64,000 nt of DNA from Bacillota bacterium (GCA_023392595.1 JAEVYU010000065.1:30298-94297), one strand, 5' to 3'; positions 16,833 to 24,980 are shown, counted from the stretch's first letter. Translations and numbers: made by a program. The notes: generated by a model from the letters alone, not told the origin.

Positions 16833-18644
16833 ATGCCTATCGATGCTCCAGTGATTGCCCAAATTTGTATTGAACTCTCTGGCTGTCTGCCGGTAAGAAT
16901 CAATCGGATTGACCAAACATTTGCCGATGAGTTTATTCTCAGCGGCTATGGGTCCGGTACTGATTTTAATCTATTAATTTCCCTGAATTCCGGATATGGC
17001 CGTTTTCACCTGGTAGATCCAAACTCGCGGATTGACGCGAAAGAAGTTCCGGCTCCCCCAACAATATTCGCCGCCTCTATGCGGAAACGTTTTTCAGGTT
17101 CAAAATTGATTGGGATTGAATCGGTTCCCTTTGAAAGAATCATCAAGCTAACCTTCGAAGTTTATGAACAGGCGCTGGGGATCATCCATCGTTATCTTCT
17201 GGTTGAACTGACGGGTAAAAGTTCAAATTTAATGATCTGTGACGAAAATCTGGTTATTACCGATGTCTGGCGTAAAGTTAACCCCAAAAGGCCCGAAGAC
17301 CGGGAGATTGCTCCGGGTATTTCCTATGAATTTCCGCCGACCGGTGGACGTTGGCGGCCGGTTTCCATTAATGAAGAGCAATTTGCGGTTCTCTTGAGTC
17401 AATTGCCGAAAGATGTTTCACTGGAAAAGTTTTTTCTCAAACATTGGTATGGATTATCGGCTCTCTCCATTCACGAGATTACCCGGACTGTCCATTTTTC
17501 TCCGGATACACTCTGCCATGAAATACCGGCTGAAGACTACCCTAAACTGTTTGCCGCTTTCAGTTCCTGGGCTGATACCGTTGCCAGAGGAGACTTTAAG
17601 CCGGTGGGTTTATTGGACGGGACCGGAAAGCTGTTCGACTGTTCGGCGCTGGCGATTCATTTTCCACCGGCAAATATCTCAGTCCGCCCTATCCCGACCC
17701 TCCATGAGGAAGTCGCCGTTCTCTTTGATCAAAAGCAATTAACGAGCCGCCTCAAAGAAGCGAAAATAAACCTGGAAAAAAAAGTTCACGCCCAAATCGA
17801 AAAGACCCGCGCCAAATTAGCAAAGCAACAAGCGGAAGCCACTGCCGCCGATCAAGGCGACCAGTTGCGAATTGCCGGCGAACTTTTAACGACATACGGA
17901 TTTCAGATTACCAAAGGCAGCAAGGAAGTAACCCTATTGAACCATTATGACCCACAAGGCAAAGAAATCCTTATCAAACTGGATCCCGCGCTGTCAGCCC
18001 AAGCCAACGCGCAGATTTATTTTAAAAAGTACCAAAAAGCCAAGAAAGGCCAAGTGGCGATTGGTGAACAAATCGCCAGGACTCAGGAAACCCTTGAATA
18101 TTTGGAAAGCATTGAGGTTATGGCGCAAAACGCCATGAACCTCGCCGACCTTCACCTGGTTTTGGAGGAATTGCAGCAAAATGAAACTGCCAAAAAAGCC
18201 AGAATTCACCCGGTAAAAAAATTTGCCAAGAAAGAAAAACCTGCACAGCCCCGCCAATATAAAACACCTGCCGGGCATAGCATCCTGGTCGGCCGCAATA
18301 ATCTTCAAAATGACCGCTTGACATTTAAAGTCGCCGATCCCGATGATTTCTGGTTCCATACCCAAAAGATACCCGGTTCCCATGTTATTCTGAGGCCCGA
18401 ACCCGGAGTCCCGGTTGATGACGAATCCTTGAATTATGCCTGTCAATTGGCGGCGTATTTCAGCAAGGCCAAAAATTCCACCAAGGTTCCGGTCGATTAT
18501 ACCAAGCGGAAAAATGTCAAAAAACCTCCGGCATCAAAACCTGGATTTGTCATTTACGACTTTTTTAAAACCGCCATTATAACGCCGGATGAAAAATTGC
18601 TGGAGAGACTTGGGGTTAGGGGCGATTTCAATCAGCCTCAATGA
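16833..18644 (+). CDS. rqcH: Rqc2/NEMF-type ribosome quality control factor RqcH (NFACT family)
   Basis: A 603-residue protein with an NFACT-N domain (residues 1 to about 270), long charged coiled coils (about 290-460), and an NFACT-R (DUF814) domain starting near PRQYKTPAGHSILVGRNNLQND and containing DDFWFHTQKIPGSHVIL and VDYTKRKNVKKP. In B. subtilis RqcH binds stalled 50S subunits and recruits tRNA-Ala to add alanine tails that mark the chain for ClpXP. The old name is fibronectin-binding protein A. By eye, the position of the conserved Asp-Arg pair of the amino-terminal domain reads Glu-Arg (PFERIIKL). Its own promoter and GGGAGG site precede the ATG. Confidence 0.93.
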   Translation: MPIDAPVIAQICIELSGCLPVRINRIDQTFADEFILSGYGSGTDFNLLISLNSGYGRFHLVDPNSRIDAKEVPAPPTIFAASMRKRFSGSKLIGIESVPFERIIKLTFEVYEQALGIIHRYLLVELTGKSSNLMICDENLVITDVWRKVNPKRPEDREIAPGISYEFPPTGGRWRPVSINEEQFAVLLSQLPKDVSLEKFFLKHWYGLSALSIHEITRTVHFSPDTLCHEIPAEDYPKLFAAFSSWADTVARGDFKPVGLLDGTGKLFDCSALAIHFPPANISVRPIPTLHEEVAVLFDQKQLTSRLKEAKINLEKKVHAQIEKTRAKLAKQQAEATAADQGDQLRIAGELLTTYGFQITKGSKEVTLLNHYDPQGKEILIKLDPALSAQANAQIYFKKYQKAKKGQVAIGEQIARTQETLEYLESIEVMAQNAMNLADLHLVLEELQQNETAKKARIHPVKKFAKKEKPAQPRQYKTPAGHSILVGRNNLQNDRLTFKVADPDDFWFHTQKIPGSHVILRPEPGVPVDDESLNYACQLAAYFSKAKNSTKVPVDYTKRKNVKKPPASKPGFVIYDFFKTAIITPDEKLLERLGVRGDFNQPQ

Positions 18645-18908
18645 CCTGTTTTTTTTACTTTCATATATAAATTAACATTTTCTTCATGAAAAAGTTATCT
18701 TCTGCTTGCTTGGATTTTACGATAATCGGACTTTTAATAATCCAATAATCATCTTGATCTCCCCGGTTTTCCAATCTCTCCCTGATGAATCCGAATATCA
18801 ATATGGATTAATCGCGAGAAATAACAAGAAAACAAAAGAAAAGGGAAGATAATTGCGCCAGATTGCCATAATCAGTTAAAATGTAAATTTTATCCCGTCT
18901 TCCTTTTC

Positions 18909-18937
18909 TTGAAAAAAGAGACCAAGCTTAATACAAT
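18909..18937 (+). promoter_or_regulatory. Promoter of groES-groEL
   Basis: TTGAAA (18909-18914), a 17-base spacer and TACAAT (18932-18937). The CIRCE element begins 12 bases downstream, so bound HrcA would block it. Confidence 0.85.
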
Positions 18938-18948
18938 AATTTCTGTGA

Positions 18949-18975
18949 TTAGCACTCAATAGTAGTGAGTGCTAA
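18949..18975 (+). promoter_or_regulatory. CIRCE operator (HrcA binding site)
   Basis: The perfect inverted repeat TTAGCACTC, nine bases, GAGTGCTAA is the canonical CIRCE sequence bound by the heat-shock repressor HrcA. It lies in the 5' untranslated region of groES, as usual. The hrcA gene itself is not in this window. Confidence 0.97.
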
Positions 18976-18997
18976 CAATAACGCAAGGAGGGATATT

Positions 18998-19288
18998 ATG
19001 AACATCAAACCTTTAGGTGAAAGAGTCGTTGTCAAAGCATTAGAAAGTGAAGAAAAAACTAAAAGCGGTATTGTGCTTCCGGATACAGCCAAGGAAAAAC
19101 CGCAAAAAGGGACCGTTGTAGCCGTTGGCCCGGGTAAAGTTCTTGATAACGGTCAAAAACTTCCCCTGGAAGTTAAAGTCGGTGATAAAGTGCTTTTTGC
19201 CAAATATGCCGGTACTGAAGTTAAAGTGGATGAAGAAGAATACATGGTTTTAAAAGAAAACGACATTCTGGCAATTATTGCTGACTAA
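18998..19288 (+). CDS. groES: Co-chaperonin GroES
   Basis: A 96-residue protein beginning MNIKPLGERVVVKALE, the standard length. The mobile loop that binds GroEL reads EEKTKSGIVLPDTAKEKP, and the carboxy terminus YMVLKENDILAIIAD is typical. A heptameric cap on GroEL is the known role. An in-frame GTG at 18965 would add 11 residues, but it lies inside CIRCE; the AGGAGGG site six bases before the ATG at 18998 decides the start. It is followed 48 bases later by groEL. Confidence 0.97.
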   Translation: MNIKPLGERVVVKALESEEKTKSGIVLPDTAKEKPQKGTVVAVGPGKVLDNGQKLPLEVKVGDKVLFAKYAGTEVKVDEEEYMVLKENDILAIIAD

Positions 19289-19336
19289 GATGACAGTTTA
19301 AATGAAGTTTCAAATTTGAAATTGGAGGAAAAAAAT

Positions 19337-20962
19337 ATGGCTGGAAAACAGATTTTATTTGATGAAAAAGCCCGCCACGCTCTGGAACGGGGCGTCAATA
19401 CTCTGGCGGATGCCGTAAAAGTCACCCTGGGTCCCAAGGGCCGGAATGTAGTATTGGAGAAGAAATATGGTTCACCGACCATCACCAATGACGGCGTAAC
19501 CATTGCCAAAGAGATTGAAGTGAAAGATCCCTTCGAAAATATGGGAGCTCAACTTGCGAAAGAAGTTGCCACTAAAACCAACGATATCGCAGGGGATGGA
19601 ACCACCACCGCTACCTTACTCGCTCAAGCCATGGTACGGGAAGGTCTTAAGAATGTGGCTGCAGGCGCCAATCCTATGGTTTTGAAAAAAGGGATTGAAA
19701 AAGCAGTAGAGGTCGTCGTTGACGAAATCAAAAAAGTCAGCAAAAAAGTTGATAAAAAAGAATCCATCTCTCAAGTGGCGGCAATTTCCGCCGGGGATGA
19801 AGAAATCGGTAAACTCATCGCTGAAGCCATGGAAAAAGTGGGCAATGACGGTGTAATTACCGTGGAAGAATCCAAAACCATGGGCACCAACCTGGAAGTC
19901 GTCGAAGGAATGCAGTTTGATAAAGGTTATGTATCCCCTTATATGGTTACTGATCCGGAACGGTTGGAAGCCGTATTGGACAACCCTTACATCTTACTCA
20001 CCGATAAAAAGATCAATCTGATCAAAGATTTACTCCCAATCCTGGAAAAAGTAATGCAACGCGGCAAACCCCTTTTGTTGATTGCCGAAGATATCGAAGG
20101 CGAAGCCCTGGCCACCCTGGTTGTGAACAGACTCCGCGGTACTTTGAATATCGTCGCTGTGAAAGCCCCGGGATTTGGCGACCGTCGTGAAGCCATGCTG
20201 GCTGATATCGCCATCGTTACCGGCGGCCAGGTTATTTCCGAAAAAGTCGGCGCCACTTTGGAAAACACCACCCTGGAGATGTTGGGTGAAGCCCGTCAGG
20301 TGAAAGTGACCAAAGACGAAACCACCATTGTTGATGGTAAAGGCGATAAAAAAGAAATTACCGCCCGCATCGGTCAGATCAAAACCCAAATCAAAGACAC
20401 CACTTCCGATTATGATAAAGAAAAATTGCAAGAACGGCTGGCCAAATTATCAGGCGGTGTGGCTGTAATTCAAGTTGGTGCAGCTACCGAGACCGAAATG
20501 AAAGAGAAAAAATTCCGGATCGAAGATGCGCTTTCCGCAACCCGGGCTGCTGTTGAAGAAGGAGTAGTCCCCGGCGGTGGAGTCACCCTGTTACAGATCG
20601 CTCCCGCCCTGGATAAAGTGAAAGAAAGCGGCGATGTCGCCACCGGTATTTCGATCGTCCGGAAAGCCCTCACCGAGCCGTTGAAACAAATCGCTCAAAA
20701 CGCCGGTGTTGAAGGTTCCATTGTGGTTGAAAAAGTTTCCTCCATGCCTGCTGGACAAGGATATAATGCCTTAACCGGCGAGTATGTGGATATGGTGAAG
20801 GCCGGTATCATCGACCCGGCCAAAGTAACCCGCGGCGCTTTACAAAATGCCGCCAGTATCGCAGCGATGGTGCTGACCACCGAATGCGTCGTGGCTGAAA
20901 TCCCTGAAGAAAAACCCGCAGCTCCGGCTATGCCTGGCGGCGGAATGGGTATGGATTACTAA
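19337..20962 (+). CDS. groEL: Chaperonin GroEL
   Basis: A 541-residue type I chaperonin, of normal length, starting at MAGKQILFDEKARHAL with TTGGAGG eight bases before the ATG at 19337. An upstream in-frame start at 19316 would include this site and is unlikely. Family marks are VTLGPKGRNVVLEKKYGSP, the ATP-binding GDGTTTATLLAQ, AGDEEIGKLIAEAM, VVPGGGVTLL and the flexible GGGMGMDY tail. It folds proteins inside a double heptameric ring with GroES. Codon use here and in groES is GC-richer than in the neighbours, consistent with high expression. A terminator follows. Confidence 0.98.
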   Translation: MAGKQILFDEKARHALERGVNTLADAVKVTLGPKGRNVVLEKKYGSPTITNDGVTIAKEIEVKDPFENMGAQLAKEVATKTNDIAGDGTTTATLLAQAMVREGLKNVAAGANPMVLKKGIEKAVEVVVDEIKKVSKKVDKKESISQVAAISAGDEEIGKLIAEAMEKVGNDGVITVEESKTMGTNLEVVEGMQFDKGYVSPYMVTDPERLEAVLDNPYILLTDKKINLIKDLLPILEKVMQRGKPLLLIAEDIEGEALATLVVNRLRGTLNIVAVKAPGFGDRREAMLADIAIVTGGQVISEKVGATLENTTLEMLGEARQVKVTKDETTIVDGKGDKKEITARIGQIKTQIKDTTSDYDKEKLQERLAKLSGGVAVIQVGAATETEMKEKKFRIEDALSATRAAVEEGVVPGGGVTLLQIAPALDKVKESGDVATGISIVRKALTEPLKQIAQNAGVEGSIVVEKVSSMPAGQGYNALTGEYVDMVKAGIIDPAKVTRGALQNAASIAAMVLTTECVVAEIPEEKPAAPAMPGGGMGMDY

Positions 20963-20983
20963 GATAAGATTCTCTTCTCTTAC

Positions 20984-21017
20984 AAGAGCTGTCTCCATAG
21001 AGGCGGCTCTTTTCTTA
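20984..21017 (+). terminator. Terminator of groESL
   Basis: AAGAGC (20984-20989) pairs with GCTCTT (21006-21011), with further imperfect pairing of CTC and GAG inside, and TTCTTAT follows. It lies about 20 bases past the groEL stop. Confidence 0.7.
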
Positions 21018-21155
21018 TAAAAAACAAAATATCCTCGGGCATACCCCGGGAATATTATATTTACTTGCCTTCCGGCCTAAAATAAGGCATAATGAAATCA
21101 ACCGATGGATTATTTTCGCTACGCATCGATTGATAAAAACCCCCGAGGATCGGCA

Positions 21156-22475
21156 ATGACAAATCCGGCTATCGAACAACCCTATATAACGACCCCCGCT
21201 TTTCAAGACGCTCTCGACTGTATAGCGAGCGGTGCTCCGCTCACTTTCATATCCGGTAAAGCGGGCACCGGAAAATCAACCTTCACCAAACACGAACTAA
21301 CCAATCTTTCCGGTAATACGGTCTTTCTCTCCCCTACCGGTATTGCGGCTTTAAATATCGGAGGACAGACCATTCACTCCTTTTTCAACTTAGAACACGG
21401 TATGCTTTACCCGGAACGCATCAAGGAAAGCCGGCAGCCACAAATTTATAAAAAAGTAGACTATCTGGTCATTGATGAAATTTCCATGGTACGGGCGGAT
21501 TTAATGGATGCTGTCAATTATTCCCTCCAAATCAACCGCAAATCCTCCGAACCCTTTGGGGGCGTCAAGCTAATCCTGATTGGAGACCTCTATCAATTGC
21601 CACCGGTGGTAGTCCGCGAGGAGCGCTCTGAATTTTGTCCCGGAGGGCGTTATAAAAACCGTTTTTTCTTCAATTCTCAGGCCATCCGTTCCGCAATCAT
21701 CGGCGATTCATTTAAGTACATCAAATTTGAAGCTATTTTTCGCCAGGAGAACCAGGAATTCATTAACCTCTTGGAACAAGTCCGCCAGAGCAACCTCAGT
21801 CAAGGAATAATCCGCGCCTTAAATGAGCGGGTCACTGCCGCAAACATTATTGAACAACTGGATGAGGTTACAGTGTTAACCTGCACCAACGAAGCGGCCC
21901 AAGCTTACAATACCAGTAGACTGGAGGCGCTCATAACGCCAAAACGCCAGTACCAGGCAAATATTGAAGGGAAGTTCAGCCGGGAGGATTTTCCTACCCT
22001 ACCCCTACTCTCTTTAAAAGTGGGGGCCAAAGTGATTTTCATCAAAAATGATCCCGGGAAAGCGTGGGTCAATGGAACTACCGGGGTCATCAAAGAACTT
22101 GGCCAGGATGAGCTGATTATTGAGGTGGGTGGAATTGATTATCCGGTATCCCGGGAAACCTGGGAAAAATATCAATATCATTTCAAGAACGGCAAAATCG
22201 AAAAAGACGTTATCGGCACCTTTAGCCAGTTTCCCCTGAAACTTGGCTGGGCTCTCACGATTCACAAGAGCCAGGGGCTTACCTTAAAAAACATTTACCT
22301 GGATACCGGCAGAGGCGCCTTTGATTCCGGCCAAATCTATGTCGCCTTAAGCCGGGTGCGCAATTTGGAAAACCTTTACCTCAAGCAGCCGCTTTCTCAG
22401 CGGGAACTGTTAATCGATGAGGGAATTAAGGCTTTTCTTGAGTATATTGAGCGCTTTATCTGGCGGCAGTGTTGA
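21156..22475 (+). CDS. Pif1/RecD-like superfamily 1B helicase
   Basis: About 439 residues from the ATG at 21156 (MTNPAIEQPY), chosen because GAGGA precedes it; an ATG at 21105 would add 17 residues. Walker A reads FISGKAGTGKST and motif II is LVIDEISMVRADLMD. FLSPTGIAALNIGGQTIHSFF matches motif Ia/Ib of Pif1-like proteins, and GDLYQLPPVV is motif III. Near the end are GWALTIHKSQGLTLKNI and YVALSRVRNLENLYL (motifs V-VI). It is shorter than RecD2 and has no amino-terminal extension. A 5'-3' DNA helicase role in replication or repair is likely by family. It sits alone after groESL and is GC-richer than its minus-strand neighbours. Confidence 0.88.
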   Translation: MTNPAIEQPYITTPAFQDALDCIASGAPLTFISGKAGTGKSTFTKHELTNLSGNTVFLSPTGIAALNIGGQTIHSFFNLEHGMLYPERIKESRQPQIYKKVDYLVIDEISMVRADLMDAVNYSLQINRKSSEPFGGVKLILIGDLYQLPPVVVREERSEFCPGGRYKNRFFFNSQAIRSAIIGDSFKYIKFEAIFRQENQEFINLLEQVRQSNLSQGIIRALNERVTAANIIEQLDEVTVLTCTNEAAQAYNTSRLEALITPKRQYQANIEGKFSREDFPTLPLLSLKVGAKVIFIKNDPGKAWVNGTTGVIKELGQDELIIEVGGIDYPVSRETWEKYQYHFKNGKIEKDVIGTFSQFPLKLGWALTIHKSQGLTLKNIYLDTGRGAFDSGQIYVALSRVRNLENLYLKQPLSQRELLIDEGIKAFLEYIERFIWRQC

Positions 22476-22530
22476 TATTCAAAAAAAGTCCCATACCCAC
22501 CGGAGCAGGAGCAACTGAAATGTCCGTCCG

Positions 22531-22681
22531 TCAGTTAGGCATGGAAAAAATGGCCCGCCGCCGCACGGTTTTTTTCTTGACCGTTAAGCATGATGCTAAT
22601 TCCTCCGCTACCCGCATGGCATTAGGCCCCATCATGGTAGCTTTCAAAAAATTCCATGTTCTTCTGGTAATATAGAATCAT
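22531..22681 (-). pseudogene. Relic of a SAM-dependent methyltransferase gene (amino-terminal fragment)
   Basis: On the minus strand an ATG at 22681, preceded by AAGAAAGGAAA, encodes MILYYQKNMEFFESY. A frame change then gives MMGPNAMRVAEELASCL followed by a stop at 22531. Joined, FFESY-(T)MMGPNAMRVAEELAS resembles the opening of class I methyltransferases of the cyclopropane-fatty-acid-synthase-like type, in which the SAM motif would come next; that motif is missing. The fragment looks like a gene that was both frameshifted and deleted. It lies 16 bases downstream of the SDR gene. Confidence 0.55.
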
Positions 22682-22697
22682 AAGCCAATTTCCTTTC

Positions 22698-23483
22698 TTA
22701 AAGAGTTTCATTAAACTCCCAGCCCTCATCACCGCTATAAATCATCCGTTTGGTCATGCCTCCGTCGACGGTGATGTTTTGACCGGTAATAAAGGTATTT
22801 TCCTGGTCGCATAAAAACATTACCGCCCGCGCGATATCCATGGGGGCGCCGACCCGGCTGACCGGATGTTGAAGCTTATCGGCAAGGCTGTGTTTGTTGT
22901 GATACTCGGTATCAAAGTTAGCCCTCACGTCGATCCAACCGGGACTCACACTGTTGACTCTTACCTTCCCCGCAAGACTGATCGCCAGGGCATGGGTCAA
23001 GGCCGAAATGCCGCCTTTGGCCGCGGTGTAACTTTCAGTATCCCGCTGCGACATGATGCTTCGGGTGGAAGAGATATTTACGATAGCCCCCTTATCGGAA
23101 AAATGGTTTTGAAAAAGTTTAGCCAGCATATAGGGAGCTGTTACCCCCACTTTTAAAACATAATTAAAATCTTCATAGTCACAGCCGGAAATAATCCCTT
23201 TCCGGCTTAAACAGGCATTATTAATCAGAAAGTCAATCCGGCCATAGGTATCGATAACGCGTTTGGAGAATTCCTCCAAAACCTTATTTTCAGCAACATC
23301 CCCGGCATAAAAAAATCCTGCGCCGCCGCTGCCGGTAATGGCAGTCAGGGCTTTTTCCCCTGCTTCTTTATCCAAATCAATAAAAGCAACTTTTGCTCCG
23401 CGTTTAGCGAATTCAGTGACCAGGCAAAGACCGATTCCGTTGGCGCCACCGGTAATAACGCCAATCTTATCAATGAAATTCAT
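22698..23483 (-). CDS. Short-chain dehydrogenase/reductase (SDR), classical type
   Basis: A 261-residue Rossmann-fold oxidoreductase from the ATG at 23483 (MNFIDKIGVITGG), which follows a GAGGTGG site; the open frame extends further upstream but without initiation signals. Cofactor motif TGGANGIG, then FIDLD with the acidic residue that favours NAD(H) over NADP(H), NNA (NNACLS), catalytic serine region NISSTRS, and the YTAAKGG pair (Tyr and Lys of the active site). The carboxy-terminal FITGQNITVDGGMTKRM is typical. The substrate cannot be predicted. It follows copZ by about 180 bases that hold a duplicated repeat. Confidence 0.88.
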   Translation of the reverse strand: MNFIDKIGVITGGANGIGLCLVTEFAKRGAKVAFIDLDKEAGEKALTAITGSGGAGFFYAGDVAENKVLEEFSKRVIDTYGRIDFLINNACLSRKGIISGCDYEDFNYVLKVGVTAPYMLAKLFQNHFSDKGAIVNISSTRSIMSQRDTESYTAAKGGISALTHALAISLAGKVRVNSVSPGWIDVRANFDTEYHNKHSLADKLQHPVSRVGAPMDIARAVMFLCDQENTFITGQNITVDGGMTKRMIYSGDEGWEFNETL

Positions 23484-23566
23484 GCGCCACCTCATTTCAG
23501 GAAATAGACACCTATTTTCTTTCATTGTACCATAAAAACTTGGCGTAATAGAAAAGGCGCAACCCG

Positions 23567-23598
23567 AGTGCCGGTTTTCAATTTCAATTTGTGCATCC
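23567..23598 (-). repeat. 31/32-bp direct repeat, copy 1
   Basis: This copy, AGTGCCGG...GTGCATCC on the plus strand, matches the copy at 23630-23660 except for a one-base insertion in the T run and one substitution. The two copies are separated by 31 bases of unrelated sequence. Confidence 0.75.
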
Positions 23599-23629
23599 AC
23601 TCTGCCCCAGTGCAGACCCTCACGACCTC

Positions 23630-23660
23630 AGTGCCGGTTTCAATTTCAATTGGTGCATCC
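23630..23660 (-). repeat. 31/32-bp direct repeat, copy 2
   Basis: Second copy of the repeat at 23567-23598. It begins immediately beyond the copZ stop codon, so one copy is transcribed as the 3' end of the csoR-copZ message. Confidence 0.75.
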
Positions 23661-23661
23661 G

Positions 23662-23877
23662 TTATAGCGGATGAATTGCAGTTGCCTCATATCCGGCTTC
23701 CTCAATAGCCTCTTTTAAACTTAAATCCGTTACGTTGTCGCTTCCTTCAACCGTCGCATTTTTACCAACCAAATCGACTTCCACGCGGCTAACTCCGGAT
23801 ACCCCTTTCAATGCTTCCTCAACATGTTTTACGCAATGACCGCAGCTCATTCCTTCGATCGTAATCTGTTTTTTCAT
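23662..23877 (-). CDS. copZ: Copper chaperone CopZ (heavy-metal-associated domain)
   Basis: A 71-residue single HMA domain, MKKQITIEGMSCGHC..., with the Cu(I)-binding pair Cys12 and Cys15 in GMSCGHC and the expected beta-alpha-beta-beta-alpha-beta pattern. It carries Cu(I) in the cytoplasm and passes it to the exporter CopA or to CsoR. It lies 30 bases downstream of csoR. The usual third partner, the CopA P-type ATPase, is not adjacent; the gene that follows on this strand is an SDR. Confidence 0.93.
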   Translation of the reverse strand: MKKQITIEGMSCGHCVKHVEEALKGVSGVSRVEVDLVGKNATVEGSDNVTDLSLKEAIEEAGYEATAIHPL

Positions 23878-23907
23878 GATTGAAATCTCCTTTTTATTTA
23901 ATCCTTT

Positions 23908-24180
23908 TCAGGTCCTGTCCAGATACTTATCCAAGATATAAAGTATCTCATCGATTTTTTCATCGCCTTTTCCTTCCATCATTCCACTGACTACACAATG
24001 GTGCATATGATTCTTTAATATTTTCATATTCGCCTTCTTCAAAAGGGACTGTACCGAAATGATCTGCTTTGCTATGTCGATGCAGTATCTTTCTTCATCA
24101 ATCATCTTCAATATACCGTCAATTTGTCCCCTGGCGGTTTTCAATCGATTGACGACTTCAGCATCATCCTTATGCTGCAT
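23908..24180 (-). CDS. csoR: Copper-sensing transcriptional repressor CsoR
   Basis: A 90-residue all-helical repressor of the CsoR/RcnR family. The Cu(I) ligands have the exact CsoR spacing: Cys33, His58 and Cys62 (Cys-x24-His-x3-Cys), which separates it from RcnR and from the sulfur-sensing CstR. The amino-terminal RLKTARGQIDGILKMIDEERYC is characteristic. It would release DNA on binding Cu(I), derepressing csoR-copZ. A G/C-rich palindrome directly past the -10 of its promoter is a likely operator. Confidence 0.92.
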   Translation of the reverse strand: MQHKDDAEVVNRLKTARGQIDGILKMIDEERYCIDIAKQIISVQSLLKKANMKILKNHMHHCVVSGMMEGKGDEKIDEILYILDKYLDRT

Positions 24181-24217
24181 TCCTAATTTTCCTTTCTTAT
24201 ATCGCCCTTAACCGTCC

Positions 24218-24232
24218 CCCTCCCCGGGAGGG
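24218..24232 (-). promoter_or_regulatory. Candidate CsoR operator
   Basis: A 15-base perfect palindrome, CCCTCCC-C-GGGAGGG on the plus strand, lies between the -10 box and csoR. Known CsoR sites are G-tract pseudo-palindromes of this kind, so autoregulation is likely. Confidence 0.55.
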
Positions 24233-24242
24233 ATCATCAATT

Positions 24243-24271
24243 ATCTTACCACCTTTTAATAGGATAGACAA
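24243..24271 (-). promoter_or_regulatory. Promoter of csoR-copZ
   Basis: On the minus strand TTGTCT (24266-24271), a 17-base spacer, and TAAGAT (24243-24248), with the candidate operator 10 bases downstream. Confidence 0.6.
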
Positions 24272-24305
24272 TAGATCATTTTTAAATTGACAGATATTTT
24301 TTAGC

Positions 24306-24341
24306 CAAAAAAACAACCCGTCTAAGTCGTCTTAGACGGGT
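24306..24341 (-). terminator. Intrinsic terminator of the HU gene
   Basis: An 11-bp perfect stem ACCCGTCTAAG/CTTAGACGGGT (24316-24326, 24331-24341) with a TCGT loop on the plus strand, followed on the minus strand by GTTGTTTTTTT. Confidence 0.92.
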
Positions 24342-24365
24342 CCAGGGTCAATCAAGTTTGTTTAA

Positions 24366-24644
24366 TTATTTCTTGGCCACTGAATCTTTTAAAGCTTTAC
24401 CGGCTTTAAATACCGGCACTTTACGGGCAGCAATTTTAATTACTTTACCGGTTTGCGGATTGCGGCCATTCCGAGCTTCTCTTTTTTTAACATCAAAGCT
24501 TCCAAAGCCAATTAATTGGACTTTATTCCCTTTGGTAAGAGATCCTTTAATTGCTTCTACCATTGCATCAATGGCTTGACCCGAAGCTTTTTTAGTTAAT
24601 TTTGTTTTAGATGCCACTTTGTCAATTAGTTCTGTCTTCGTCAA
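24366..24644 (-). CDS. hup: DNA-binding protein HU
   Basis: A 92-residue HU/IHF family protein: MTKTELIDKVASKTKLTKK, the GFGSFDVKKREARNGRNPQTGKVIKI arm region with the DNA-intercalating NPQTG proline, and VPVFKAGKALKDSV. It is a homodimeric nucleoid protein that bends DNA. Length and sequence are wholly ordinary for Bacillota HU. It is monocistronic, with a promoter-like sequence about 100 bases upstream and a strong terminator. Confidence 0.96.
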   Translation of the reverse strand: MTKTELIDKVASKTKLTKKASGQAIDAMVEAIKGSLTKGNKVQLIGFGSFDVKKREARNGRNPQTGKVIKIAARKVPVFKAGKALKDSVAKK

Positions 24645-24749
24645 ACAAATCGCCTCCTAAATTTAATGAACATTGGGGTAACACCTGCATTGGCTGCAAC
24701 CGTTTTTCTGACCCCCGCTAGATTAATATTCGGTAATAATTATATAAAC

Positions 24750-24777
24750 TTTATAGTTAATTTTAGCGGTTTTGCAA
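24750..24777 (-). promoter_or_regulatory. Possible promoter of the HU gene
   Basis: On the minus strand TTGCAA (24772-24777), a 16-base spacer and TATAAA (24750-24755). Several other AT-rich hexamers are nearby, so the choice is uncertain. Confidence 0.4.
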
Positions 24778-24943
24778 TTTTACAATTCTTGAAAGGCAAC
24801 TTAATACTGATCATATTATAACCTATTTCTTTAAACTTTAATTTTATTAAGGATCTAGAGCTGATTGACAATGGAACTCCCCAGACAGAAAACAGTTTCA
24901 CAATCTTTTACGCGAAATTTCCTTATTCATACATGTTTCTAAT

Positions 24944-24980
24944 TAAAAAACTACAGGTGGCAAGATTCGCCTCCTGTAGT
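24944..24980 (-). terminator. Terminator of the ruvX-DUF1292 unit
   Basis: ACTACAGG and CCTGTAGT (24950-24957, 24973-24980) form an 8-bp stem, followed on the minus strand by a run of T. It is about 80 bases past the DUF1292 stop. Confidence 0.75.

Larger units (their letters stand above)
18645..18997. other. Region between rqcH and groES
   Basis: The first 260 bases are AT-rich and hold no gene, tRNA or convincing hairpin that I can see. The last 90 bases carry the groESL promoter, the CIRCE operator and the ribosome binding site. Confidence 0.6.

Noticed and set aside
18965..18997. Longer groES start at a GTG
   Set aside because: It would place the start inside the CIRCE operator; the ATG at 18998 has an AGGAGGG site and gives the standard protein.
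22469..22675. 68-codon plus-strand frame after the helicase
   Set aside because: Its reverse strand carries recognisable methyltransferase remnants; the plus frame has no family likeness.
23567..23660. CRISPR array
   Set aside because: Only two repeat copies with an insertion between them, one gap, no leader and no cas gene in the window. Kept as a repeat and a low-level finding only.
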